Below are positions 44,002-52,861 of a stretch of DNA of 64,000 nucleotides, piece by piece. Below the pieces are notes generated by a model that saw only the letters and a list, made by a program, of their open reading frames with translations, was not told where the DNA came from and did not search any database. Within the stretch, counting starts at the first letter, position 1; every line of letters begins with the position of its first letter. The stretch is taken from positions 3,126,001 to 3,190,000 of the forward strand of contig LT629302.1 in the NCBI GenBank assembly GCA_900104375.1, given 5' to 3'. The translations under genes and the position numbers were made by a program. The stretch is from Flavobacteriaceae bacterium MAR_2010_188. GTDB taxonomy: Bacteria; Bacteroidota; Bacteroidia; Flavobacteriales; Flavobacteriaceae.

Positions 44002-45301
44002 GGCACCCTTGCTTGCCGTAGAGCAGTTATATATACAGGTTGGCCCATCCTTGATTTTAGCACCACATCCTGACGACGAAGCTTTGGCTTGCGGCGGGAT
44101 GATTCAGCTATTAAAATCTCAAGACGTTCCGGTTTTTGTGATTTTTATGACCAGCGGATCTGCATCTCATCCTAATTCTAAAACGCATCCTAAAAATGTT
44201 TTGGCCGATTTAAGAGAAGCTGAAGCATTAGATTCCTGTAGGATTTTAGGAGTACCTTTTCCCGATGTAAGTTTTCTTCGTCAGCCAGATTCTCAATTAG
44301 GTATTACCCATGAAGAAGTAGAGAACTTAGCGCAACATATTGCCAACTTTATAGAAGAAAACGAAATTGCTTCGATATTTATGCCATGGAGACGAGACCC
44401 TCATAAAGATCATCTCAAAACCTATGAAATCGGGAAAAGAGCAACAGAAATGCTAGAAAAGGAAATAGAACTGATCGAGTATCCCGTTTGGTTGTATAAA
44501 AATTCTACCGAGAATGATTGGCCTAAGGAGGCTGAGGTGGAATCTTTTAAATTAGATATTACAGAGGTTTTAGAAAATAAGCGTAACGCGATCTATGCGC
44601 ATAAATCACAAACATCTTCGCTTATTTCTGATGACCCAGAAGGCTTTATCCTTAACGATGATTTGATGTCGCCTTTTTTACGGGAGCATGAAATATTTTT
44701 CTTTACGCCCCTAGAATCTAATAAATCATTAGATAAAGAATACTTTGACAATCTATATGCCGAAAATCCTGATCCATGGAATCTGGCTACCAGTGAATAT
44801 GAAAAAGAAAAATATATTCGGATTAATACTTTACTTACAGATTTACATTTTAAAAGAGGTTTAGAACTGGGCTGTTCCGTCGGTGCGCAAACATCCTATC
44901 TGGCAAAACACACTGAAAATTTATTGGCAGTAGACATTAATGAAATTGCCTTAGAATCTGCGAGAAAGAGAAATGCAAATCTACCGAATGTTATATTTGA
45001 AGAAGTAGACCTTCAGTATCACTTTCCTAATGGTCCTTTCGACTTTATAAGTATGTGCGAAATGGGTTATTATTTATCTAAGGATGCGCTAAAGAAGCTG
45101 TTTCAGGATATTGATAAAAACCTTTCCGAAGAAGGTTATTTCCTTTTGGTCCATTGGACTCCATATGTTAGGGATTTCCCTTTAACTGGTCGACAGGTGC
45201 ACCAAATGTTTAAGGAATTTATTAAAGAAGATATTCAATACGTTTTAGCTTCTCAATACAAACACGAACGTTACGAAGCGCTTCTCTTTAGAAAGAATTA
45301 G
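43967..45301 (+). CDS. Bifunctional PIG-L deacetylase / SAM-dependent methyltransferase
   Basis: 444 residues from the ATG at 43967 (nine codons into the open frame), overlapping the dehydrogenase by 35 bases. The first half is a PIG-L deacetylase with HPDD at about 34-37 (LAPHPDDEALACGG) and the second histidine site WRRDPHKDHLKTYEIG; the second half (about 250-440) is a NodS-like class I methyltransferase starting YFDNLYAENPDPWNLATSEYE with SAM motif LELGCSVGAQTSYLA. The N-deacetylase plus N-methyltransferase pair recalls Nod-factor-type sugar modification. It likely acts on an amino sugar of a glycan; the substrate is not proven. It ends 2 bases before the convergent GT2 gene. Confidence 0.85.
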   Translation: MSKSINFEELNKAPLLAVEQLYIQVGPSLILAPHPDDEALACGGMIQLLKSQDVPVFVIFMTSGSASHPNSKTHPKNVLADLREAEALDSCRILGVPFPDVSFLRQPDSQLGITHEEVENLAQHIANFIEENEIASIFMPWRRDPHKDHLKTYEIGKRATEMLEKEIELIEYPVWLYKNSTENDWPKEAEVESFKLDITEVLENKRNAIYAHKSQTSSLISDDPEGFILNDDLMSPFLREHEIFFFTPLESNKSLDKEYFDNLYAENPDPWNLATSEYEKEKYIRINTLLTDLHFKRGLELGCSVGAQTSYLAKHTENLLAVDINEIALESARKRNANLPNVIFEEVDLQYHFPNGPFDFISMCEMGYYLSKDALKKLFQDIDKNLSEEGYFLLVHWTPYVRDFPLTGRQVHQMFKEFIKEDIQYVLASQYKHERYEALLFRKN

Positions 45302-45303
45302 AT

Positions 45304-46476
45304 TTAGGTTGGAGAGAACGTATGAAGATGCTGGTCAATTTCTTCACAGGCTTCAAAAACATCTGTATTTGGATGTTGCTCCTGAAACTCTTCACTGTAG
45401 AATAAGTGTTTGTCCATTTGTACAATCATGGCTTTAGGATTAGCAGCTTGTTTTCGCATTTCTGATAAACCAAAATGGTCTGTCCTAGCTGCATTCGATA
45501 AATCTTCAACTAAGGCTGGTGTAGGATTTTTATAAAGTTCGAATATCATTTTATAGATATTAAATCTTTCCAAAAGTTTGTGCAATCCTTCAACGTTGTA
45601 TTCCACCCCTTCCATTTCTGACCAGACCCGTAACTCAGCACCAAAGCCTTCTTCGCAGCGTGGTTCTATTCTGGTGGAGGTCGTTACTTTAGACTTTATA
45701 CAGTGTCGTATTTTATAATCTAAACTAGCAATCCTATTGTAGAGGTCAACATCTTCCAAAAAACTCATCGGTCTAATGCCCCCGATTTTATTATAAACAC
45801 TTTTTTTGATGGCTAGATTTGGTCCCCATTGATAAGAGTGTCTTGGCCAAGGGTCATAAGGATCTGGGATTATACTTGATTCTAGTTCGCTGCGAAGCAT
45901 TAAATACAGGTCCTTTGCCTTTAGATATTTTTTTGCCTGCTCCGTTAGACCTTTTGGTTTTACGGTAATCATTCCGCAGACAAGTCCATAATTTGAAGTA
46001 ATATAGGAAGTTAAATAAAAGAGCCAATATTTGTCTGCCAAAGTATCTGCATCGGTACTAATGATAAATCCTTCAGTTTTCTGTATTCTTTTAGAAGCGA
46101 TATTCATTAAAATCCTTCTGGCAGAACCTACCGTATTTGCAACCTCAGAATGTAGTTCCAGTATTTGTAGGTTGAGATTTGATTTGTTTCTAGCAAATTC
46201 CTGACATGTTTCAAAAGTTTCGTCATTGCAATTATGGCATAACAACAGAATTTCAAATAGGGATTTGTTGAAGTCGCTACCGTCTTTGTTTTTTTGATTC
46301 GCAATTGCTGTCAAAGTTTGTGTAATTCCTTCAGCTTCATCTTTAGCCGGAATAATTATCACATATTCGAGTTGTGAATTAGGTTCTGGAAGTTTTGAAC
46401 CAAGACCATTCGAGATTTCGTCTATCTGCTTGGTGATTTCAATTTCATCCGGGATTTCCTTGTACAATGTCTCCAT
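45304..46476 (-). CDS. Family 2 glycosyltransferase
   Basis: 390 residues, GT-A fold: VIIIPAKDEAEGI at the N-terminus for nucleotide binding, metal site TDADT (STDADTLADKYW), and the acceptor-side FLEDVDLYNRIA. No membrane helices, so it is a cytosolic enzyme acting at the inner leaflet. It is the last gene of the minus-strand group; 79 bases separate it from the glycosyl-hydrolase-like gene. Confidence 0.85.
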   Translation of the reverse strand: METLYKEIPDEIEITKQIDEISNGLGSKLPEPNSQLEYVIIIPAKDEAEGITQTLTAIANQKNKDGSDFNKSLFEILLLCHNCNDETFETCQEFARNKSNLNLQILELHSEVANTVGSARRILMNIASKRIQKTEGFIISTDADTLADKYWLFYLTSYITSNYGLVCGMITVKPKGLTEQAKKYLKAKDLYLMLRSELESSIIPDPYDPWPRHSYQWGPNLAIKKSVYNKIGGIRPMSFLEDVDLYNRIASLDYKIRHCIKSKVTTSTRIEPRCEEGFGAELRVWSEMEGVEYNVEGLHKLLERFNIYKMIFELYKNPTPALVEDLSNAARTDHFGLSEMRKQAANPKAMIVQMDKHLFYSEEFQEQHPNTDVFEACEEIDQHLHTFSPT

Positions 46477-46555
46477 AAAGTTGAAAGAGTTTAAATACTT
46501 TGAAACAATCGTGATTTATTAAGATGAATATTGATAGTTTGAGCTCGAAAGGAAC

Positions 46556-47674
46556 TTAGAAAAGTCCTGAAACTTTTACCATTTCTATGGCGTTATTGCA
46601 AGCCGCTACATAACCATTATCGGGAATCCGGTTTTTATATTCATCTAAATCCCAAATTCCGCATTTGCTATAATCGGTTAAATCGTCCCAGTCTGGCCGG
46701 TCTACCACTGGATAAATACATATCCCCCTAAGATCAACTCCTAACGCTTTTGCTCTAAGACATTCTTCTGTAATGTGCTTGATCCAAAGGTCCCGACCAT
46801 ATCCAAAATGCCCGGTTTCGGTTAAGACAACAGGTTTGTTATAGCGCAAATAGGCAGTTTTCAACATTTCTGAAAATGGGGTCACGGGTCTTTCAGTCTC
46901 CGGCCAACTCATCATCACGTGATGGTGGTCCCACTGATTATTATAATAATAATTAAAACCAATAACATCTAGTAAATCAGGAGAACCGCCCAATTCTGGG
47001 TCACTCATTCCTAACAATATATCGATGGATTTATACTGATTTTCATTGATTTCATTTAAATGCTCAAGAGATATAGAATCGTCTGCCGCGTGAATCTTAA
47101 TCAATGGTTCTACTCCAAATATCACACAATTGGGAAGTATTTGTTTCAGTCTTTTGATTCCTCTAATTGCAGCCATACAGAGGTGATATTTAATATCGTT
47201 ACCACTGTGGATGGCAAACGGAACTGTGCCTCTCATATCTCCAGAATGCCAAGAAAGAAAGCTAATTTCATTAATGGGTGCCACCATTAATGGTGCGTCG
47301 CTCATACTAGAATGGTACTTTGCAAATTCTTCGCAAAGTGCTTCAAATCTAGTCACAAATTGAGGATGGGTCGGAATTAATCCATCTGGATACCCAAAAT
47401 GACATAAATCCCAAATAATTTGAAACCCGTATTTTTCTGCGGCTTTATAAAAAGGATTCAAGTATGAAAAATCGAATTTATAAGGTGATGTTTCTGCCAC
47501 GCTCCAACAAATTCCTTCTCTAGCTACATTTATTCCTAATTCATTTAATAGTTTATAATCTTCATCGACTCGTATGTCATGTTCGGTTTCCTTTAAAAGG
47601 TTTATGCGTTGCCCAGATCGATTAATCTCGTCGGCACATTCAAACCCGCCCATAAAAAAACTATTGAACTTCAA
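46556..47674 (-). CDS. Family 1-type glycosyl hydrolase-like protein
   Basis: 372 residues, TIM-barrel: FMGGFECAD (first strand), ELGINVAREGICW, FQIIWDLCHFGYP, VAPINEISFLSWHSG (putative acid/base Glu), IGFNYYYNNQWDHHH and VVLTETGHFGYGRD (putative nucleophile Glu). Both catalytic-type Glu segments are present. The start at 47674 is a TTG that overlaps the mutase gene by 14 bases; the ATG at 47653 would remove half of the first strand, so TTG is preferred. No signal peptide, so it acts in the cytosol, unusual for a glycan degrader; it may modify or proofread a precursor (inference). Confidence 0.75.
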   Translation of the reverse strand: MKFNSFFMGGFECADEINRSGQRINLLKETEHDIRVDEDYKLLNELGINVAREGICWSVAETSPYKFDFSYLNPFYKAAEKYGFQIIWDLCHFGYPDGLIPTHPQFVTRFEALCEEFAKYHSSMSDAPLMVAPINEISFLSWHSGDMRGTVPFAIHSGNDIKYHLCMAAIRGIKRLKQILPNCVIFGVEPLIKIHAADDSISLEHLNEINENQYKSIDILLGMSDPELGGSPDLLDVIGFNYYYNNQWDHHHVMMSWPETERPVTPFSEMLKTAYLRYNKPVVLTETGHFGYGRDLWIKHITEECLRAKALGVDLRGICIYPVVDRPDWDDLTDYSKCGIWDLDEYKNRIPDNGYVAACNNAIEMVKVSGLF

Positions 47675-48839
47675 GGTCCTGTGATTTTTTTGGGTTGAAG
47701 AATTTTTTTGTAGAAAGCTGATAGTATTCTGTTTCTGGTTCTAAGGATTTAAATAAATCCAATGCGTTTAGAAATGCCTGATCCATATTGAAGTATTTAT
47801 AGTTGGCAAGTCTTCCAACGAAATAAACATCCTTCAACTTCTCTGCCTCCTTTTGGTATCTTTCATAGATGGCTTTATTTGAATCATTTAAAACCGGATA
47901 GTAGGGCTCGCCTTCGTCTGTGGTATATTCCCTTACGATGGTAGTCTTTTGAGATTTTTGATTGCCAAAATGTTTGTATTCTATTATCCGCGTAAAGTCT
48001 ACTTCCATTCCGGGATAATTGACCACTGAATTACTTTGAAAATATTCGGCATCTACAGTTTCACTCACAAAGTTTATAGAGCGATATTCCAATTTATCTT
48101 CTAGGCTGTATTTAAATTGAAAGAAGCGATCAATCGGCCCAGTGTAAAATATTTTGTCATAGCCGGTCAATTCGTTTTTAATATCGAAATAATCGGTCTC
48201 TAAAAGCACGGCGATGTTTGGGTGTGATAACATTTTTTCGAACACCTTGGTGTATCCGCCGCTAGGTAGCGCCTGATATTTATCCGAAAAATAACGGTCG
48301 TCTTCATTGGTCCTTACCGGGATACGATTGAGTACCGATGCATCTAATTCTTCAGGATATTTGTTCCATTGTTTTTTGGTATAATGCCTAAACATTTTCT
48401 CGTAAAGTTCTAGACCAACTTTATCCAAAACCGCTTCCTTGCCGTTCTTCGGGTTTTTAATCGTAATGCGATTATCGTCCAACCAAGTTTTCATCTCCTG
48501 CTCAGAAGTAATATTAAGTCCAAACAACTTATTTACGGTTGTAATATTAACAGGAATCGGAACTAACTGATTATCGACTTGTGCTATTACCTTATGTTCC
48601 CAATTATACCACTTTGCAAAACGATTTACATAGTTCCAGACCTTCTCTTCCTGGGTATGAAACAAGTGCGCACCATATTTAGAAACCAGAATGCCATTTT
48701 CATCTATATAATCATAACAGTTACCACCGATATGATTTCTTTTTTCAATTACAACAACTTTCTTTCCTATTGATGCATATCGTTCAGCAAGAACAGATCC
48801 AGAAATGCCGGCACCAATAATCACTATATCTATCTTCAT
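47661..48839 (-). CDS. glf: UDP-galactopyranose mutase
   Basis: 392 residues. FAD-binding IDIVIIGAGISGSVLAERYA at the start, then GGNCYDY, SKYGAHLFHT (substrate-side His), PIPVNITTVN and the C-terminal GRLANYKYFNMDQAFLNAL flavin motif, all typical. It converts UDP-galactopyranose to UDP-galactofuranose, which implies that the local glycan contains galactofuranose. Translated just after the GT gene (1-base gap). Confidence 0.95.
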   Translation of the reverse strand: MKIDIVIIGAGISGSVLAERYASIGKKVVVIEKRNHIGGNCYDYIDENGILVSKYGAHLFHTQEEKVWNYVNRFAKWYNWEHKVIAQVDNQLVPIPVNITTVNKLFGLNITSEQEMKTWLDDNRITIKNPKNGKEAVLDKVGLELYEKMFRHYTKKQWNKYPEELDASVLNRIPVRTNEDDRYFSDKYQALPSGGYTKVFEKMLSHPNIAVLLETDYFDIKNELTGYDKIFYTGPIDRFFQFKYSLEDKLEYRSINFVSETVDAEYFQSNSVVNYPGMEVDFTRIIEYKHFGNQKSQKTTIVREYTTDEGEPYYPVLNDSNKAIYERYQKEAEKLKDVYFVGRLANYKYFNMDQAFLNALDLFKSLEPETEYYQLSTKKFFNPKKSQDLEVQ

Positions 48840-48840
48840 C

Positions 48841-49974
48841 TTACAATTGGTTTAGGATATCATTCATCTTGCCGACGGTAGAGGTCCAGGAAGTATTTTC
48901 TAGAATGATGTCGTAAGCGGTAATGGTTCTATTAGATTGCTTTTGGATCTTTTCGACAGAAATGCAAAACTCATCGGAACTACTGACAATTTCAATACAA
49001 TCACCATATTCTCTAACAACATCCTTAATAGGGGTTGAAATAATCGGTTTTTTGGCCGCCATATATTCCAAGGTCTTGGTGGGACTAATATGTTTGGTGG
49101 CATCATTTAAAGCAAAAGGCATCATGGCAATGTCAAAAGCTTTTAAATAATTTGGAAGAACAGCATAATCCTTCATCCCTAAGTAATGGATATTCTTTGC
49201 CCTAGGAAGGTCTCTATCTTCAATTTTAGCTAGCGGGCCAATCATAACAAAAGAAACTTCAGGAAGCTTTAGAGCGGTGTGGATTAGAAGATCCAAATCA
49301 ATTCTTTCATCTATTACCCCGAAATAGCCAACTATGGGTGCAGTTATATGCTTTATATCATCTGGGATTTCTATTTCGTCAAATACTTTTTCAAAATGTT
49401 GCTGGTCTACCGAGCTAGGAAAACAGTACACATTACTATGCAAATCTTTTTTAGATTCATATAGTGCTTTTCCGCCAGTAAAAACGACATCGGCATTCGC
49501 CAAAAGGAATTTTTCTTGCTCAACAAGCTCTGGAGGTGCGAACTTAAAAAGTGAAAGTTCGTCCATACAATCGTATACTACCTTATTGAAAGAATATTCT
49601 GTAATTAAATTACTGAAGGCTGCGGAATAGAACCAACCGATATTAACTTGTTTGGATTTAAGGAATTGGTTTAGGACCTCAGGAATTTCGGAAATGCTAT
49701 TTACTTTTGGTTTAAGAACTGTTAGACTAGCAGAAACTGTTTCTAGTTCATAGAGAAAATCTTGGTCTTGATTTCGACCAATTGGTTCTTCCACAAACAA
49801 AATATTGTAATCATCTGATAATCTGCTAATAATGTGTTGAGGGCGCTGATAAACAAATCCCCATCTTAAATGAGAAAAGACAATTATGTCAAAATTGACG
49901 TCTTCAATATTATTGAGTAGAGGTAATTCTTTCGGCTCAATTTCTTCTTCTAGAGTTTTTATTTCAGTGTTCAT
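48841..49974 (-). CDS. GT-B-fold glycosyltransferase (TuaH/family 1-like)
   Basis: About 377 residues from the ATG at 49972-49974. The frame is open to 50061, but the earlier codons (MFLILLLIRLSIM...) look like chance. Motifs: VFSHLRWGFVYQRPQHI near the N-terminus, YDCMDELSLF in the linker, GYFGVIDERIDLDLL and the nucleotide-sugar site KTLEYMAAKKPIIST in the second domain. No membrane helices. It is the first gene of the minus-strand group, and with UDP-galactopyranose mutase downstream it could be the galactofuranosyltransferase, which is inference. Confidence 0.82.
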   Translation of the reverse strand: MNTEIKTLEEEIEPKELPLLNNIEDVNFDIIVFSHLRWGFVYQRPQHIISRLSDDYNILFVEEPIGRNQDQDFLYELETVSASLTVLKPKVNSISEIPEVLNQFLKSKQVNIGWFYSAAFSNLITEYSFNKVVYDCMDELSLFKFAPPELVEQEKFLLANADVVFTGGKALYESKKDLHSNVYCFPSSVDQQHFEKVFDEIEIPDDIKHITAPIVGYFGVIDERIDLDLLIHTALKLPEVSFVMIGPLAKIEDRDLPRAKNIHYLGMKDYAVLPNYLKAFDIAMMPFALNDATKHISPTKTLEYMAAKKPIISTPIKDVVREYGDCIEIVSSSDEFCISVEKIQKQSNRTITAYDIILENTSWTSTVGKMNDILNQL

Positions 49975-50258
49975 TTTTTCAATTGGATTTGGAATTAAGA
50001 AAAAATTATGGCCCCTCTGGACCATAATCGATAACCTAATCAAAAGTAAAATTAGAAACACCTAGGTGCTAAAACTACTACAATCAAGATTGATATTAGC
50101 ATAAATAAAACGTCGTTGATTCCAAATCTAATTGCTTTGGTCGTCTCAGAGTCAATATTAACTAGGAAGGACCATTCAAAACAAAATAAAAGTCAAATGC
50201 GCTAAACCCACAGAGACCATTATGGTAATTTTATAGTTCAATAAAACAATCTAATTTT

Positions 50259-51275
50259 TTGAAACTAGTTCGATTCACCAAAAAAGGAATTTATTGTATA
50301 CCCGGTAAATTTTACTTAGACCCTTGGCTGCCCGTAGATTATGCGGTTATCTCGCATGGACACGCAGACCACGCCAGATGGGGGATGAAGCATTATCTCT
50401 GTCATGACTATACCAAACCAATCATGCAACATAGAATTGGTGCAGATATTAATGTAGAAAGTATGGGCTACAATGAGCATCGGATTATTAATGGGGTAGA
50501 TGTTAGCTTTCATCCTGCTGGTCATCTCGTCGGTTCTTCCCAAATTAGATTAGAATATAAAGGATTTGTAGTCGTATTTTCAGGTGATTATAAGGTGAAG
50601 AACGATTCGCTTTCCACTTCTTTTGAACCGGTTAGATGCAATGAATTTATCACCGAAAGTACATTTGGATTGCCAATCTACAAATGGTTGCCAGAGGACG
50701 AGCTTCAAAAGAAATTGGTCGACTGGGTTCAGCTTAATAAAGAAGTGAACCGAACCAGCGTATTTATTGGTTATTCTTTAGGAAAGTCACAAAGGTTAAT
50801 GAAACTGTTAGAGGGTGTTGACGAAATTTTTGTACATCGAGCCATCCACAATCTAAACGTTGCGATAGAAGGCGCAGGCGTTCCTTTACCTAAAACCACT
50901 TTGTTGGAATACGATTTTAAAAAGGAAGATGTCAAAAATAAAATCGTGATTCTTCCGCCAGCATTATTAGGTTCCAAAATGCTGAAAAAAATACCGAATG
51001 CAGCAACTGCTATATGTTCCGGCTGGATGCAGATACGTGGGAATAGACGTTGGAAAGCGGTAGACGCAGGTTTTGCGGTTAGTGATCACGCAGATTGGGA
51101 CGATTTATTAACTGCTGTAAAAGCCACCGAAGCCGAAAAAGTCTACGTCACTCACGGTTCTACTGCCATATTTTCAAAATATTTGAATGAAATCGGCATT
51201 GATTCCGCCGAGGTTAAAACCGAATACGGAAATGAAGAAGAAACAACCCCGGAAAATGCAGCAACTTCCGTATGA
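50259..51275 (+). CDS. Ligase-associated DNA exonuclease (MBL fold)
   Basis: 338 residues from a TTG start; no other start is available before the conserved FTKKGIYCIPGKFYLDPW segment, so TTG is well supported. Metallo-beta-lactamase fold: VISHGHADHARWG carries the HxHxDH metal site, then HPAGHLVGSSQIRL, FSGDYK, SDHADWDDL and YVTHGS. The branch matches the exonuclease of the ligase-associated repair cluster. Its stop overlaps the ligase ATG by 4 bases (ATGA), so the two are translationally coupled. Confidence 0.9.
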   Translation: MKLVRFTKKGIYCIPGKFYLDPWLPVDYAVISHGHADHARWGMKHYLCHDYTKPIMQHRIGADINVESMGYNEHRIINGVDVSFHPAGHLVGSSQIRLEYKGFVVVFSGDYKVKNDSLSTSFEPVRCNEFITESTFGLPIYKWLPEDELQKKLVDWVQLNKEVNRTSVFIGYSLGKSQRLMKLLEGVDEIFVHRAIHNLNVAIEGAGVPLPKTTLLEYDFKKEDVKNKIVILPPALLGSKMLKKIPNAATAICSGWMQIRGNRRWKAVDAGFAVSDHADWDDLLTAVKATEAEKVYVTHGSTAIFSKYLNEIGIDSAEVKTEYGNEEETTPENAATSV

Positions 51276-52861
51276 AACATTTTTCAGATTTAATCAGTTC
51301 TATAGAAATCACAAATAAAACCAATGCGAAGATTGATGCACTGGTACATTACCTAAATACCGCACCAGATAAGGATAAGCTTTGGTTGATTACAATTTTT
51401 ACGGGTAAACGTCCGCCAAGACCGGTAAAGACCGCGTTGTTAAGACAATGGTGTCTAGAGATCACTGGCTATCCAGAATGGCTATTCTTAGAAAGTTATA
51501 GTTCTGTTGGCGATTTGGGCGAAACCATCGCATTGATGTTGCCCGACCCGATTAAGGAAATAAATAAAACCTTAAGTGAATGGATGGCAGAGTTGATTGC
51601 CCTCCGTTCTAAATCTGAAGAGAAAAAGAAAGAATACGTCCTCAATGCTTGGTCTGGCTTGCAGATGCAAGAGCGTTTGATTTTTAATAAATTGATCGGC
51701 GGCAGTTTTAGGATTGGCGTATCAAAAAAGACGTTGGTTAATGCACTTTCAAAATACTCCGGTATCGACGCAAATCGTCTTATGCACAGTATTATAGGCA
51801 ATTGGAAAATCAATGATATAGAATTTCAGGATTTATTGGATGGTGAGCATATCAATTACGATAATTCTAAACCCTATCCCTTTTGTCTGGCCTATGCCTT
51901 AGAAAAAGATTTAAAAGAGCTTGGTAAACCTGAAGAATGGCAGGTTGAATATAAATGGGACGGCATTAGAGGCCAGATTGTAAAACGCAATGGTGAAGTA
52001 TTTATCTGGTCTCGTGGTGAAGAATTGGTAACCGAACAGTTTCCAGAAATTTATGAAGTTTTAAAAGCATCTAAAGTAGATTTCGTGATTGACGGCGAGA
52101 TTCTTGCCCTAAAGGAAAATGATGTCTTATTATTTAATGATCTTCAAAAGCGACTCAACAGAAAAAATGTTTCAAATAAATTGTTGGAAGAAGTTCCGGT
52201 CGGCTTCTTCGTTTACGATATGCTAGAATGGGAAGAAAAGGATATCCGCACAAAGTCTATGGCCGAAAGAAGAATGCGTTTGGAAAAGCTTTTTAAGGAT
52301 GAAAATTTTTCTGGTAATTTGAAGCTTTCACAAATAATCGACTTTAATGATTGGGACCAATTGGACGATCTTAGAAACGGCGCCCGAGAATTAAATAGTG
52401 AAGGTTTAATGTTGAAGCAGAAAAATTCTGAATATCACGTTGGGCGAAAAAAAGGTGATTGGTGGAAATGGAAAGTGGATCCGCTTACTATCGATGCGGT
52501 CATGATATACGCCCAAAAGGGTAGTGGAAGAAGAAGTTCAAAATATACTGATTACACCTTTGCGGTTAAAAAAGATGATGGTTTGGTAACCATTGCAAAA
52601 GCTTATTCCGGATTGACCGATAAGGAAATTACAGAGATAAGCCGCTTCGTTAGGCAAAATGAAATTGAAAAATTTGGACCGGTTAGAACCGTTAAGCCAG
52701 AATTGGTATTCGAAATTGCATTTGAAGGAATCGCGCTCAGCAACAGACATAAATCTGGCGTTGCACTACGTTTCCCAAGAATAGTAAGATGGAGACGCGA
52801 CAAACCTGTCAGCGAAATAGATACCATCGAAAGTGTAAAAAGTTTAATCAAGACCAATTGA
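51272..52861 (+). CDS. ATP-dependent DNA ligase of the ligase-associated repair cluster
   Basis: 529 residues. N-terminal DNA-binding domain (about 1-195, with FNKLIGGSFRIGVSKKTLV), nucleotidyltransferase domain with adenylated Lys228 in EYKWDG, then DFVIDGEIL, VGFFVYDMLEW, SEGLMLKQ and KWKVDPLTIDAV, and an OB-fold with ending VALRFPRIVRWRRDKP. All six ligase motifs appear present. It seals nicks after repair synthesis, alongside the partners encoded by its neighbours. It overlaps the exonuclease gene by 4 bases and the helicase by 4 bases. Confidence 0.93.
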   Translation: MKHFSDLISSIEITNKTNAKIDALVHYLNTAPDKDKLWLITIFTGKRPPRPVKTALLRQWCLEITGYPEWLFLESYSSVGDLGETIALMLPDPIKEINKTLSEWMAELIALRSKSEEKKKEYVLNAWSGLQMQERLIFNKLIGGSFRIGVSKKTLVNALSKYSGIDANRLMHSIIGNWKINDIEFQDLLDGEHINYDNSKPYPFCLAYALEKDLKELGKPEEWQVEYKWDGIRGQIVKRNGEVFIWSRGEELVTEQFPEIYEVLKASKVDFVIDGEILALKENDVLLFNDLQKRLNRKNVSNKLLEEVPVGFFVYDMLEWEEKDIRTKSMAERRMRLEKLFKDENFSGNLKLSQIIDFNDWDQLDDLRNGARELNSEGLMLKQKNSEYHVGRKKGDWWKWKVDPLTIDAVMIYAQKGSGRRSSKYTDYTFAVKKDDGLVTIAKAYSGLTDKEITEISRFVRQNEIEKFGPVRTVKPELVFEIAFEGIALSNRHKSGVALRFPRIVRWRRDKPVSEIDTIESVKSLIKTN

